From contig JACMND010000065.1 in NCBI GenBank assembly GCA_014378705.1, positions 1-50,298 on the forward strand: 50,298 nucleotides of DNA. Direction: 5' to 3'. The notes beneath the pieces are model-generated. The model was not told the DNA's origin. It did not search any database and saw only the letters and a list, made by a program, of their open reading frames with translations. Source of the DNA: Pedobacter sp. (lineage in GTDB: Bacteria; Bacteroidota; Bacteroidia; Sphingobacteriales; Sphingobacteriaceae). The position numbers and the translations under genes are program-made. This document shows positions 1 to 9,285 of the stretch, piece by piece (positions within the stretch are counted from its first letter, which is position 1; each line of letters opens with the position of its first letter).

Positions 1-5
1 CCTCC

Positions 6-95
6 GGAGAGGTGTCAGAGTGGTCGAATGAGCCAGCTTGGAAAGCTGGTGTACTGGCAACGGTACCGAGGGTTCGAATCCCTCCTTCTCCGCCA
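6..95 (+). tRNA. tRNA-Ser (anticodon GGA)
   Basis: Class II tRNA of 90 nt including an encoded CCA end. The acceptor stem pairs GGAGAGG (6-12) with CTTCTCC (85-91) with one G-U pair, followed by discriminator G and CCA at 93-95. The anticodon arm has a CCAGC/GCTGG stem around the loop TTGGAAA, giving anticodon GGA, which reads UCC and UCU. The T arm carries GGTTCGAATCC. The long variable arm between the anticodon and T arms is the hallmark of serine tRNAs. A terminator follows closely. Confidence 0.97.
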
Positions 96-110
96 TGACA
101 AGAGTTTATA

Positions 111-140
111 CCCTATTCTAAGCAAGAGAATAGGGTTTTT
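111..140 (+). terminator. Rho-independent terminator after tRNA-Ser
   Basis: A perfect 9-bp stem (111-119 with 127-135, CCCTATTCT/AGAATAGGG) encloses a 7-nt loop and is followed directly by TTTTT at 136-140. It sits 15 nt after the CCA end of the tRNA and should end the tRNA transcript. From here to 286 I see no gene or other structure. Confidence 0.85.
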
Positions 141-286
141 GCTTGTCAAAAAGTCAATGAGGATATCGAAATGTATTTTAATTTGGGAATTAGTAATATC
201 TTTTGTTTCCCTTTTGTCGCCATCAGGATAAAGTTAATCTGTGAGACTCTATTTAAAATTTTAGATATTTTTAAGGAGATTGCCAA

Positions 287-970
287 TCAAAACTTCCCAA
301 ATAAATTAAGATTTTCAGCATAAGCTTCGCTAACTGGGATTTTAAAACCTCCTATTGTTAACTGATGCCGCTCAATTTTATTGATCTTATCCGCAGCGGC
401 AATATAGGAACGATGAATACGGATAAACTTCCCTGCTGGAAGCAGGTTTGCAGCTTCGCTAAAAGTCATTCTGGATAAGATATTCTTGTCATTTAAAGCA
501 AAAGTTACGTAATTTCCAGCAGCCTCCAGGTACCTAATCTCATTGAAAAAAACTTTGATCTGTTCAAAGCCTGTCTTAATAAATAAATGGTCTTTTGTTG
601 CATCAGAATTACGGTAATTATATAATTCATATGCTTTATTGCAGGCTTTAACAAAACGAGCCAGGGAAAACGGTTTAAGCAGATAATCAACCGCGTCAAG
701 TTCAAAACTGGTTACCGCATGTTCTGAATAGGCAGTAGTAAATATGACCAATGGCTTTCTGTTTAAACTGTTAAAAAAATCTATACCTGAAATATCCGGC
801 ATTTTAATATCCAGAAAAATCAGGTCAACAGGTTCTTTCTGCAGAAAATCAAGAGCTTTAAAAGCATTTGTAAAATCTTCTTTCAGGCTTATAAAAGGCA
901 CTTTAGCAGCATGTGACCTAACGATATTTAAGGCAATTGGTTCATCGTCAATGGCTATGGCCTTTATCAT
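287..970 (-). CDS. LytTR-family two-component response regulator
   Basis: A 227-residue LytT/AlgR-type regulator. The receiver domain (about 1-120) shows the acidic pair D8/D9 in AIDDEP, the phosphoacceptor D54 in FLDIKMPD, T78/T79 and the conserved K99 in LLKPF. The C-terminal LytTR DNA-binding domain (about 130-227) includes the typical segment FIRIHRSYI. It lies 24 nt downstream of a LytS-like histidine kinase on the same strand, so the two form a kinase-regulator pair. Target genes are unknown. The nearest candidates are the polysaccharide-precursor genes upstream, but nothing in the sequence proves this. Start ATG at 970. Confidence 0.93.
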   Translation of the reverse strand: MIKAIAIDDEPIALNIVRSHAAKVPFISLKEDFTNAFKALDFLQKEPVDLIFLDIKMPDISGIDFFNSLNRKPLVIFTTAYSEHAVTSFELDAVDYLLKPFSLARFVKACNKAYELYNYRNSDATKDHLFIKTGFEQIKVFFNEIRYLEAAGNYVTFALNDKNILSRMTFSEAANLLPAGKFIRIHRSYIAAADKINKIERHQLTIGGFKIPVSEAYAENLNLFGKF

Positions 971-994
971 ATAAAATTTTAGTTATAAACTGGT

Positions 995-2527
995 TTACTT
1001 TAACTGAAGGGTGAGATGAATAAAAAATTCTTTCCCGGTTTCCCGGATAATCAGCTCATGTTTATGGCGGTATTGCAAATTTAAACGCTGTTTTACATTA
1101 TCCAGCCCGATCCCGTTTGTATTTTTTTCAGGATCATTTTCGGGTCGGGCATGGATGCTGTTATGAACATCAAAGTACAAAGTATTTTCTTTGGTTTGCA
1201 GTGTTATTTTAATGTGGGATGGCTCTCTCATACTAATTCCATGTTTAAAAGCATTTTCAACAAAAGGGATGAGCATCATTGGTGAGATTTGCAGGTTACC
1301 TACCTGTTCTTCAATCTCTGCCTGTATAATAATGTCGGGGGATATATCGGTGCGAAGCCTTTGCAAACTAATGTAATTGTTCAAATATTCTGCTTCCCGG
1401 TTAAGGGAAATCCTATCCTGAACATTTTCCTGCAACATAAAGCGCATCATATCCCCTAATTTTTGAATTCCTTCACCGGTTCGGTCGGCACTTTCCTGTA
1501 ATGCCGTTCCGTAAAGTGTGTTAAGTGCGTTAAACAAGAAATGCGGGTTTATTTGTGATCTGAGAAAATCAAAATTCGCGTTTGAACGCCCCAGTTCTGA
1601 CTTTAACATATATAGTTCCTGGTCATTAGCTATTCTGCGTTTATAAACCACCCAGGATAACGGGGCGGTTATCAGCAACTGAAAACCTACATTGAAAAGA
1701 TTGACTATTACACCTGCCTTGTCATCTTGAAATGTAAGAAGGGCGATAAATGTAATTGGTAAAATAGCCAGGACAGCGATAAACAAAACACGGCTTAAGT
1801 AATGAATAAAAGGTCTTTTCTTTTTTAAAGCATCCGGAATCAGTTCATAAAATGAATACCAGTAAATACCTATTCCAACCACAATAATAACGGACCAGAT
1901 CGCAACTATTTCTCTATCGGAATTATTAATAAGCAGTAAAAAGGTACTAATCATCCAGAGAACAAACGCGATAAGCCCTTCACGGGAAACAATTTGGTAC
2001 TTAGATTGGATAAGTTCTGAATTGACCAGTAAATACTGTCCGACAAACTTGATTACGGAGTACAAAATAAACATGAAAAACAGCCAGAGTGTATAAGCGA
2101 AGCTATTTTGAAAGATTTGCTCATACCCTTCATCTAATGTTTTGTATTTGATAAGAAGGAAGGCATTTAAATACGTCTCGGATGTTCCCCACACTAACCC
2201 AAATATTATGATAGATACTACAATCAGAAAGATACTTTTGATAACTGCCTGCCTTTTTATAATGCGTGGTGTGATATAAAAATTTAAAAACAGAAAGCTT
2301 CCGTAAAGAATAATAATCCTGCTTACCTGTGGGAAAAAGTAATTGATGTAAAAAGAGTATGGTGTTTTAAATTCTTCAAAGCCCCATTTATTGGTTGTCC
2401 ACTGGCCATCAATATTGGCATCTCCTGCTTTGGCTACTAAAGAAAATATAGCAAAGACAAACATCGTGGTTACAGCCCAAAATTCAATCTTATTTAAATT
2501 AAGCGGGTTTTTAATAAAATCTTTCAT
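995..2527 (-). CDS. LytS-like membrane sensor histidine kinase
   Basis: A 510-residue kinase. Roughly eight hydrophobic segments fill residues 15-290, followed by a short linker. The His_kinase domain has QINPHFLFNALN with the phosphoacceptor H329. A GHKL ATPase end follows, with the N-box-like PFVENAFKHG and GIGLDNVKQRL. This architecture is typical of Bacteroidota LytS-type sensors whose signal is sensed in or near the membrane. I chose the ATG at 2527. An in-frame TTG seven codons upstream (2548) is possible but less likely. Translationally linked to the LytTR regulator 24 nt downstream. The 155 nt upstream, to the phosphatase gene, contain no obvious gene. Confidence 0.92.
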   Translation of the reverse strand: MKDFIKNPLNLNKIEFWAVTTMFVFAIFSLVAKAGDANIDGQWTTNKWGFEEFKTPYSFYINYFFPQVSRIIILYGSFLFLNFYITPRIIKRQAVIKSIFLIVVSIIIFGLVWGTSETYLNAFLLIKYKTLDEGYEQIFQNSFAYTLWLFFMFILYSVIKFVGQYLLVNSELIQSKYQIVSREGLIAFVLWMISTFLLLINNSDREIVAIWSVIIVVGIGIYWYSFYELIPDALKKKRPFIHYLSRVLFIAVLAILPITFIALLTFQDDKAGVIVNLFNVGFQLLITAPLSWVVYKRRIANDQELYMLKSELGRSNANFDFLRSQINPHFLFNALNTLYGTALQESADRTGEGIQKLGDMMRFMLQENVQDRISLNREAEYLNNYISLQRLRTDISPDIIIQAEIEEQVGNLQISPMMLIPFVENAFKHGISMREPSHIKITLQTKENTLYFDVHNSIHARPENDPEKNTNGIGLDNVKQRLNLQYRHKHELIIRETGKEFFIHLTLQLK

Positions 2528-2682
2528 TATCTGTTGTTTAGAAAACAATGATAGCTTAACAAATCTTTTACAACCATTAAATGTGACGGGATGCCTAAAA
2601 TTTGTGACGGATAAATACTTTAAAATGTATTTAAAAATTATGTATCACAATTTTATGCTGGCGCAAGCATGCTGCTGGCTAA

Positions 2683-3420
2683 TTACAAAAGTATATTCTG
2701 CAACTGGTAATCTGTGAGTAGTTTATGAACGTATGGAAGATTTAATGATTTTTTTAATGCAATCGCATGGTTTACATGGTGCATATCACTTCCTATAAAA
2801 TCAATCATCTGGTGATCAATTAATTCTTCGGCTATTTTTTTTGAGTTTTTACCATAATGGCCAGTTAAAGAAATAGTATTTAATTGAAAATAACAGCCAG
2901 TTTCTTTAATTGAATGGTAACGCTCAACAGACTCAAAAAGATAGGGATAACGTTCTGGATGTGCCAAAATAGGTTTATAGCCTTTGTCCTGAATCTTTTT
3001 AATCATATCGGTTAGATTATGCGGATAATTCACGAAGGAAATTTCAAAAAGCAAAAATTCTCCGTTAAGCGTAAGCATATTTCCTTTGTCAAGCTTTGTT
3101 TCAAAGGTTTCATCAAGATAATACTCGGCCGCGGCTTCAACCTCAAAACTGATATTTTGATTTATAAGTGTTTTACGAAGTTCATTTAGGCCGTGGGTTA
3201 TAATTTCCGGAGTATTACGATAATAATCAGCCATAATATGTGGGGTGGTTATTATTTTGCGAAAACCCATGTCCATAAAGGCATGTATTAAAGCGATTGA
3301 ATGGCCCATGTTTTGAGCCCCGTCATCAATACCCGGTATTACATGCGAATGCATATCCACCCCGATACCAGAGAAATTTAGTGCCGGTTCCTGGCTTCCC
3401 TTTTTAAATAAATTAAACAT
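2683..3420 (-). CDS. cpsB: CpsB/YwqE-type protein-tyrosine phosphatase (PHP family)
   Basis: A 245-residue PHP-fold metallophosphatase. Metal-ligand motifs visible are DMHSHVIPGIDDG (D22, H24, H26, D32/D33), TTPH, AHPERYP and GSDMHH, the standard pattern of CpsB/YwqE enzymes that dephosphorylate bacterial tyrosine kinases controlling capsule or exopolysaccharide assembly. It is the last gene of the nucleotide-sugar operon: its ATG abuts the rfbB stop codon with no gap. No Wzc/CpsD kinase is in the window, so its substrate must be encoded elsewhere. The exact substrate is inference; the family call is strong. Confidence 0.9.
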   Translation of the reverse strand: MFNLFKKGSQEPALNFSGIGVDMHSHVIPGIDDGAQNMGHSIALIHAFMDMGFRKIITTPHIMADYYRNTPEIITHGLNELRKTLINQNISFEVEAAAEYYLDETFETKLDKGNMLTLNGEFLLFEISFVNYPHNLTDMIKKIQDKGYKPILAHPERYPYLFESVERYHSIKETGCYFQLNTISLTGHYGKNSKKIAEELIDHQMIDFIGSDMHHVNHAIALKKSLNLPYVHKLLTDYQLQNILL

Positions 3421-4473
3421 CTAACGATCAGAATATTGCTCTTGGTAATAAAATTGATAATTACCTGATGTAACGTTGTTTAGCCAATCCGTATTCGCCA
3501 AATACCAGTCCACAGTTTTTCCAAGGCCTTCTTCAAACTGCAAGCTTGGTGCCCATCCCAACTCCTTTTGTAATTTATTAGAATCAATCGCGTACCGCAA
3601 ATCATGGCCTGCACGGTCGGTAACGTAGGTTATCAGCTTTTCAGAGCTTCCTTCCGGGCGGTTCAGTTTTAAATCCATAATGTGGCACAACAACCTGATG
3701 AGGTCAATATTTGTCCATTCATTATGGCCGCCAACATTGAAAGTGCTTCCGGCTTTAGCCTGATGAAAGATGACATCAATTGCCCGTGCATGATCTTCTA
3801 CCCATAACCAATCGCGGATATTTTCACCTTTTCCATAAACCGGGATTGGATTATTCTGTCGTATATTATTAATCGCCAATGGAATTAACTTTTCCGGGAA
3901 ATGATGAGACCCATAATTATTTGAGCAATTTGAAATCACGGTATTTAAACCGTAAGTATCCTGATACGACCTCACAAAATGATCTGAACTAGCTTTGGAG
4001 GCTGAATAGGGACTGTGGGGGTCATATGCCGAGGTTTCTGTAAACAAGCCTTTCTCGCCTAAAGATCCGTAAACTTCATCCGTGGAAACGTGGTAAAAGC
4101 GGTGTTCTCCATAAGCACCCTTCCAGTTTTTAAGAGATGCGTTAAGCAAGTTAACGGTTCCGACTACATTGGTCATCACAAAATCAAGCGGATTACTGAT
4201 TGAACGGTCCACATGAGATTCGGCAGCCAAATGAATAACGGAATCAAATTTTTCTGTTTTAAAAAGTTGATCTATAAACGCCGCGTCAACTATATCACCC
4301 TTTATAAAACGGTAATTTGGCTTGTGCTCAACATCTTTCAAATTCAACAAATTTCCCGCATAAGTAAGTTTGTCTAAATTTACGATATGGTATTCAGGAT
4401 GTGAAGTTATAAAGCGCCTCACCACATGTGAACCGATAAAGCCGGCCCCTCCGGTGATCAGTATTTTTTTCAT
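3421..4473 (-). CDS. rfbB: dTDP-glucose 4,6-dehydratase
   Basis: A 350-residue extended short-chain dehydrogenase, close to the usual RfbB length. N-terminal NAD-binding ITGGAGFIGSHVV, the catalytic VSTDEVYG (Thr-Asp-Glu, specific for 4,6-dehydratases), and YSASKASSDH holding the YxxxK pair. Makes dTDP-4-keto-6-deoxyglucose for 6-deoxyhexoses such as rhamnose. The companion genes rfbA, rfbC and rfbD are not present here. Lies between galE (83 nt upstream) and cpsB (abutting). Confidence 0.95.
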   Translation of the reverse strand: MKKILITGGAGFIGSHVVRRFITSHPEYHIVNLDKLTYAGNLLNLKDVEHKPNYRFIKGDIVDAAFIDQLFKTEKFDSVIHLAAESHVDRSISNPLDFVMTNVVGTVNLLNASLKNWKGAYGEHRFYHVSTDEVYGSLGEKGLFTETSAYDPHSPYSASKASSDHFVRSYQDTYGLNTVISNCSNNYGSHHFPEKLIPLAINNIRQNNPIPVYGKGENIRDWLWVEDHARAIDVIFHQAKAGSTFNVGGHNEWTNIDLIRLLCHIMDLKLNRPEGSSEKLITYVTDRAGHDLRYAIDSNKLQKELGWAPSLQFEEGLGKTVDWYLANTDWLNNVTSGNYQFYYQEQYSDR

Positions 4474-4556
4474 TGATTTTTAAGTAATAAAAACTTACTT
4501 CCAGAAGCAAGCTTATTTATATTATTAAGATACGATGAAGAATTTAAAAGGATGAA

Positions 4557-5588
4557 CTACAGAGAATGCTCTTTAATATATTTTTCCCATTCCCAACCGG
4601 ATCGCATCATTTCATTTAAATCTAACTCTGATTTCCATCCAAGCTCTACTGCTGATTTTGTAACATCACCGTAAATTTTTTCAATATCTCCGGAACGACG
4701 GGCTCCAATCTTATAATCTAACTTTACACCTGTAGCCTTCTCAAAAGCATTAATAACTTCTAAAACCGTACTTCCCTTGCCTGTTCCGATATTAAAAACA
4801 TTGTAAGATTTCTCAGATTTACCATTCTCCATGTAATTTAACGCCGCCACATGTGCCTTCGCCAAATCTACTACATGAATGTAATCCCTGATGCAACTTC
4901 CATCGGGCGTATCATAATCATTTCCATAAACCGTAACAAAACCCCGTTTGCCAATCGCAGATTGAGTGATAAAAGGAACCAGATTTTGAGGTACTCCAAT
5001 TGGTAACTCGCCAATTAACGCGGATTTATGGGCGCCAACCGGGTTAAAATATCTTAAAGCTGTAACGCGTAAATTCTTGTTAACCACCGCAACTTCAGCC
5101 AATATCTCCTCTGCTATCTGCTTCGTATTTCCGTAGGGTGATTCCGCTCGTTTTACAGGGGCATTCTCAGTTACCGGCAAAGCATCCGGTTGACCGTATA
5201 CTGTACAACTTGAAGAAAACACAAAATTTATTTTCTTGTTGCTAAACGCTTCAAGTAGATTTATAAGTGAGTAAAAGTTGTTATGGTAATATTTTAGTGG
5301 TTTTTCCACCGATTCTCCAACCGCTTTATATGCGGCGAAATGAATTACGCCGGTTATGTCAGGATGCTGGTTAACAAAATTAGTTGTTGCTTTTTCATCA
5401 CACAGATCAAAATCAAAATTTAGAGGTCTGATACCGGTAATCGCTTCAAGCTGATCGAGTATCTTAGGTGAAGAATTAGAAAAATTATCAACAATTAAAG
5501 GCTGATATCCAGCATTTATTAATTCTACAACTGTATGAGAACCAATGTAACCTGTGCCGCCGGTTACCAATATTTTTTTATCTGACAT
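4557..5588 (-). CDS. galE: UDP-glucose 4-epimerase
   Basis: A 343-residue extended SDR with VTGGTGYIGSHTV at the N terminus, the SSSCTVYG serine region and SPYGNTK with the catalytic YxxxK. The C-terminal half has the GalE-like segment NIGTGKGSTVLEV. Interconverts UDP-glucose and UDP-galactose in the cytoplasm. It starts 2 nt after the stop of the UDP-xylose synthase gene, so it is cotranscribed, and it feeds the same activated-sugar pool. Could also act on UDP-GlcNAc; sequence alone does not settle this. Confidence 0.94.
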   Translation of the reverse strand: MSDKKILVTGGTGYIGSHTVVELINAGYQPLIVDNFSNSSPKILDQLEAITGIRPLNFDFDLCDEKATTNFVNQHPDITGVIHFAAYKAVGESVEKPLKYYHNNFYSLINLLEAFSNKKINFVFSSSCTVYGQPDALPVTENAPVKRAESPYGNTKQIAEEILAEVAVVNKNLRVTALRYFNPVGAHKSALIGELPIGVPQNLVPFITQSAIGKRGFVTVYGNDYDTPDGSCIRDYIHVVDLAKAHVAALNYMENGKSEKSYNVFNIGTGKGSTVLEVINAFEKATGVKLDYKIGARRSGDIEKIYGDVTKSAVELGWKSELDLNEMMRSGWEWEKYIKEHSL

Positions 5589-5590
5589 TT

Positions 5591-6574
5591 TTACTTATTG
5601 TAATATTTAAAGTCTTTATGCATGATTTCCTGTTCAGGTAAAGATTTAAAATAGTCGTATGTAATTTTCAATCCCTCTGCCCTGCTTACTTTCGGTTCCC
5701 AGTTTAATATAGCTTTGGCCTTGCTTATGTCCGGCTGCCGTTGCTTCGGATCGTCTGTTGGCAGCTCTGTATAAATAATCTTTTGATTGGTTCCGGTAAG
5801 TTTTATAATTTCTTCACAAAATTCTTTAATAGTTATTTTATCCGGATTACCAATGTTGACAGGTTGTGCGTAGTCAGAAAATAAGAGCCTGTATATTCCT
5901 TCAACCAAGTCGTCTACATAGCAAAATGAACGTGTCTGCGATCCGTCACCAAATACCGTTAAATCTTCTCCCCGAATAGCCTGACCTATAAATGCGGGCA
6001 AAACCCTTCCGTCATTTAATCGCATCCTTGGCCCATAGGTATTAAATATTCTTACAATACGGGTTTCCAGGCCATGAAAAGTGTGGTAAGCCATTGTAAT
6101 TGCTTCCTGAAAACGTTTGGCTTCATCATAAACCCCACGCGGGCCAACCGGATTTACATTGCCCCAATATTCTTCAGGTTGCGGGTTAACTGTCGGATCA
6201 CCATAAACTTCAGAGGTTGAAGCAATTAATAACCTTGATTTTTTTGCCCTGGCCAACCCAAGCAGGTTATGTATTCCCAATGAACCAACCTTTAAAGTTT
6301 GAATGGGAATTTTTAAATAATCAATCGGGCTCGCTGGCGATGCGAAGTGCAAAATATAATCCAAATCACCAGAAACGTAAACATATTTAGAAACATCATG
6401 GTTATAAAACTCAAAATTTTCTAGCTTAAAAAGATGTTCAATGTTTCTGAGATCCCCGGTTATCAGGTTATCCATAGCTATCACATGGAAGTCTTCTTTA
6501 ATAAAACGATCACATAAATGCGACCCTAAGAATCCTGCTGCACCTGTAATTAATATTCGTTTCCGTGAAGTCAT
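5591..6574 (-). CDS. UDP-glucuronate decarboxylase (UDP-xylose synthase)
   Basis: A 327-residue extended SDR of the UXS type. Visible are [16 protein letters not shown], a SSDR-like catalytic region [19 protein letters not shown] with the YxxxK pair, and the UXS-typical [10 protein letters not shown] and FVDDLVEG-like CYVDDLVEG. Converts UDP-glucuronate, the product of the upstream ugd gene, to UDP-xylose with NAD recycling. Gene order ugd-uxs matches the reaction order. Spacing is 66 nt from ugd and 2 nt to galE. Confidence 0.92.
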   Translation of the reverse strand: MTSRKRILITGAAGFLGSHLCDRFIKEDFHVIAMDNLITGDLRNIEHLFKLENFEFYNHDVSKYVYVSGDLDYILHFASPASPIDYLKIPIQTLKVGSLGIHNLLGLARAKKSRLLIASTSEVYGDPTVNPQPEEYWGNVNPVGPRGVYDEAKRFQEAITMAYHTFHGLETRIVRIFNTYGPRMRLNDGRVLPAFIGQAIRGEDLTVFGDGSQTRSFCYVDDLVEGIYRLLFSDYAQPVNIGNPDKITIKEFCEEIIKLTGTNQKIIYTELPTDDPKQRQPDISKAKAILNWEPKVSRAEGLKITYDYFKSLPEQEIMHKDFKYYNK

Positions 6575-6640
6575 TTAAATTAACATGTTAAGCCTACAAA
6601 CTAACACCTTTGTTAGATTAGATGGGGCTGGTTCTAGATT

Positions 6641-7954
6641 CTAATTCGCAATTACTTTTCGGCCAATACTGTTGTAATAATAACCACAATCAATCATTTT
6701 TTGCAGATCATAAAGATTTCGTCCATCAAAAATTACTTTTTGCTTTAATAAGGTTTCCATGCGATCAAAATCCGGGGTTCTGAAAACAGACCACTCTGTA
6801 ACGATAATTAATGCGTCCGCATCCTGTAAAGCATCGTATTGATTAGCTGCATAACTAATTTTATCGCCAACAACTTTCTTTACGTTATCCATTGCTTCCG
6901 GATCAAACGCCACAATCGTCGCCCCATCTTTCAACAGTTCATCAATAATATATAGAGCGGGCGCTTCGCGGATGTCATCTGTGGCAGGCTTAAATGCCAG
7001 CCCCCAAATAGCGAATTTTTTACCGGTTAGGTTGCCGTTATAATATTTACGCATTTTTTCAACTAAAACTTTCTTTTGGATGGTGTTCACATCCATAACA
7101 GCGTTTAAAATTTTAAAGTCATATTGGTGCTCATTTGCTGACTTAGCCAAGGCTTGAACATCTTTGGGAAAACAACTTCCTCCGTAACCTACTCCCGGAA
7201 ATAAGAAACGCTTCCCAATGCGGTCGTCTGAACCGATACCTCTTCTTACCGCATCTACATCTGCCCCAACCAATTCGCAAAGGTTGGCAATCTCGTTCAT
7301 GAAAGAAATTTTAGTTGCCAGAAATGAATTAGCTGCATATTTTGTTAATTCAGATGAGCGCTCATCCATATAAATAATGGGGTTCCCCTGGCGCACATAA
7401 GGGCCATATAATTCTGTAATCAGTTTTTGCGCTCTTACACTTTTAGTCCCAACTACAACCCGGTCAGGTTTCATGAAGTCATCTACCGCGACTCCTTCCC
7501 GCAAAAATTCAGGATTGGAAACTACATCAACTTCCACGGAAGTATTTTCTTTAAACACCTTAATCACTTTATCTGCTGTTCCAACCGGAACAGTTGATTT
7601 TGTGATCACAACTTTATAATCCGTGATGATATTGGCAATATCTTTTGCCGCTCCCAAAACGTAGCTTAAATCTGCGGCCCCGTCCTCGCCGGGAGGCGTA
7701 GGTAAGGCCAGAAAAATTATTTTAGCGTCGGCAACTGCTTCTTTCAAGTTTTTCGTAAAGGTCAGCCGGCCTTCTTCAATGTTTCTATGAAATAAAACAT
7801 CCAGACCGGGTTCGTAAATAGGAACTTTCCCATCACGCATCATCTGAATTTTTTCGTCGTTAATATCAACGCAAATTACTGAATTCCCAGTTTCGGCAAG
7901 ACAGGTACCGGTTACTAAACCTACGTATCCAGTGCCAATAACAGCTATTTTCAT
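6641..7954 (-). CDS. ugd: UDP-glucose 6-dehydrogenase
   Basis: A 437-residue member of the UDP-glucose/GDP-mannose dehydrogenase family. GTGYVGLVTGTCLAETG forms the Rossmann NAD site, SNPEFLREG and the catalytic cysteine in GYGGSCFPKDVQAL are intact, and the C-terminal UDP-binding domain has WGLAFKPATDDIREAP. Oxidises UDP-glucose to UDP-glucuronate. It is the first gene of the minus-strand sugar operon and is divergent from waaA, with 63 nt between the start codons. Confidence 0.96.
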   Translation of the reverse strand: MKIAVIGTGYVGLVTGTCLAETGNSVICVDINDEKIQMMRDGKVPIYEPGLDVLFHRNIEEGRLTFTKNLKEAVADAKIIFLALPTPPGEDGAADLSYVLGAAKDIANIITDYKVVITKSTVPVGTADKVIKVFKENTSVEVDVVSNPEFLREGVAVDDFMKPDRVVVGTKSVRAQKLITELYGPYVRQGNPIIYMDERSSELTKYAANSFLATKISFMNEIANLCELVGADVDAVRRGIGSDDRIGKRFLFPGVGYGGSCFPKDVQALAKSANEHQYDFKILNAVMDVNTIQKKVLVEKMRKYYNGNLTGKKFAIWGLAFKPATDDIREAPALYIIDELLKDGATIVAFDPEAMDNVKKVVGDKISYAANQYDALQDADALIIVTEWSVFRTPDFDRMETLLKQKVIFDGRNLYDLQKMIDCGYYYNSIGRKVIAN

Positions 7955-8017
7955 TGTTATGGTAAATTAAATTAAGAGATTAAAGTTTAACTTGGCCGAA
8001 GATAAGAAAATATTTAA

Positions 8018-9244
8018 ATGCTTTTTTTGTACAATCTTGGCATCTGGCTTTACTCATTATTTATACAAATTGCATCCTTAAAAAGTTCAAAGGCAAAAGC
8101 CTGGTTAAACGGAAGGTTACATATTTTTTCAAGAATAGAAAAGGAAGTTGACCTCAATTTTTCCCATATCTGGTTCCACTTCGCATCATTAGGGGAGTTT
8201 GAACAAGGACGTACAGTTTTAGAACAAATCCGTAAACTAAAGCCGGAAAGCAGGATCGTAATCACTTTTTTTTCGCCATCAGGCTATGAAATTCAAAAGA
8301 ATTATCCGCTTGCGAATCACATTTTTTACCTTCCACTTGATACTGAAAAAAATGCGGAAAAATTTATCAGCCTGATAAACCCGGAGATGGCTATTTTCAC
8401 AAAGTATGAATACTGGTACCATTATTTCAACGAGTTAAGAAAGAAACAGGTCCCGTTATATATTATCTCTGGTATATTCAGAAAAACCCAGCCTTTTTTT
8501 AAATGGTACGGCGGTTTGCACCGGAAGATGTTAAATTGTGTGAATTACTTTTTTGTACAAAATGAAGAAAGCAGAAACCTGCTTCAGAAAATAAATTTTT
8601 ATAATGTTACGGTAAGCGGCGATACCCGTTTCGACCGGGTTTTTGAAAATGCAAAAAACCCAAAACAATTAAAAGAGATAGCGGAATTTTGCGGAGACGA
8701 ACTGGTTTTAATTGCTGGAAGCACCTGGTTAGCGGATGAACAATTTTTATCGGCTTTGCCGGATAGATTTCCGGAATGGAAATTTATCATCGTACCTCAT
8801 GAAATTGACCAAAACCGTATTGACGAGGTTAAATTGCTATTTGCAAACTGTATCCTGTTTTCTAACCTTCAAACTGCAACCTCCAACCGTCAAACTCTGA
8901 TTATTGATAACATCGGGATGCTTTCTTCATTGTACCAATATGGAAATGTAGCTTACATTGGTGGAGGTTTTGGAGTAGGAATTCACAATACATTAGAGGC
9001 CGCGGCTTTTGGCTTGCCGCTAATTTTCGGGCCCAGGTTTCAAAAATTTAAAGAAGCTGTTGATCTGGTTAAAATGAAAGCTGCTTGCACAATATCCAAC
9101 ATTGAAAAGTTAAATATTGTTGCAGATAAATTGCAGGATGCGGAATTCAGGCAGAAATACGGAAATAAAGCCAGAGATTATGTTGAGATGAACGTTGGAG
9201 CAACGAATATGATTCTTAAACATATCACAAACTCAAAAAAGTAA
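8018..9244 (+). CDS. waaA: 3-deoxy-D-manno-octulosonic acid (Kdo) transferase
   Basis: A 408-residue GT30 enzyme. It has an N-terminal membrane anchor (about 4-20), the acidic active-site segment FHFASLGEFEQGR, and the C-terminal family motif YIGGGFGVGIHNTLEAAAFG. Adds Kdo to lipid IVA at the inner face of the cytoplasmic membrane, the first sugar step of LPS core synthesis. Divergent from ugd, in keeping with an envelope-polysaccharide neighbourhood. Whether it adds one or two Kdo units cannot be read from the sequence. Confidence 0.94.
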   Translation: MLFLYNLGIWLYSLFIQIASLKSSKAKAWLNGRLHIFSRIEKEVDLNFSHIWFHFASLGEFEQGRTVLEQIRKLKPESRIVITFFSPSGYEIQKNYPLANHIFYLPLDTEKNAEKFISLINPEMAIFTKYEYWYHYFNELRKKQVPLYIISGIFRKTQPFFKWYGGLHRKMLNCVNYFFVQNEESRNLLQKINFYNVTVSGDTRFDRVFENAKNPKQLKEIAEFCGDELVLIAGSTWLADEQFLSALPDRFPEWKFIIVPHEIDQNRIDEVKLLFANCILFSNLQTATSNRQTLIIDNIGMLSSLYQYGNVAYIGGGFGVGIHNTLEAAAFGLPLIFGPRFQKFKEAVDLVKMKAACTISNIEKLNIVADKLQDAEFRQKYGNKARDYVEMNVGATNMILKHITNSKK

Positions 9245-9285
9245 ATTAGAATTTTTTACCCTTGTCAAATACTACGATCAACAAT

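Noticed and set aside
28-231. A 67-codon open frame on the plus strand
   Set aside because: It overlaps the tRNA-Ser and its terminator and has no protein-like features.
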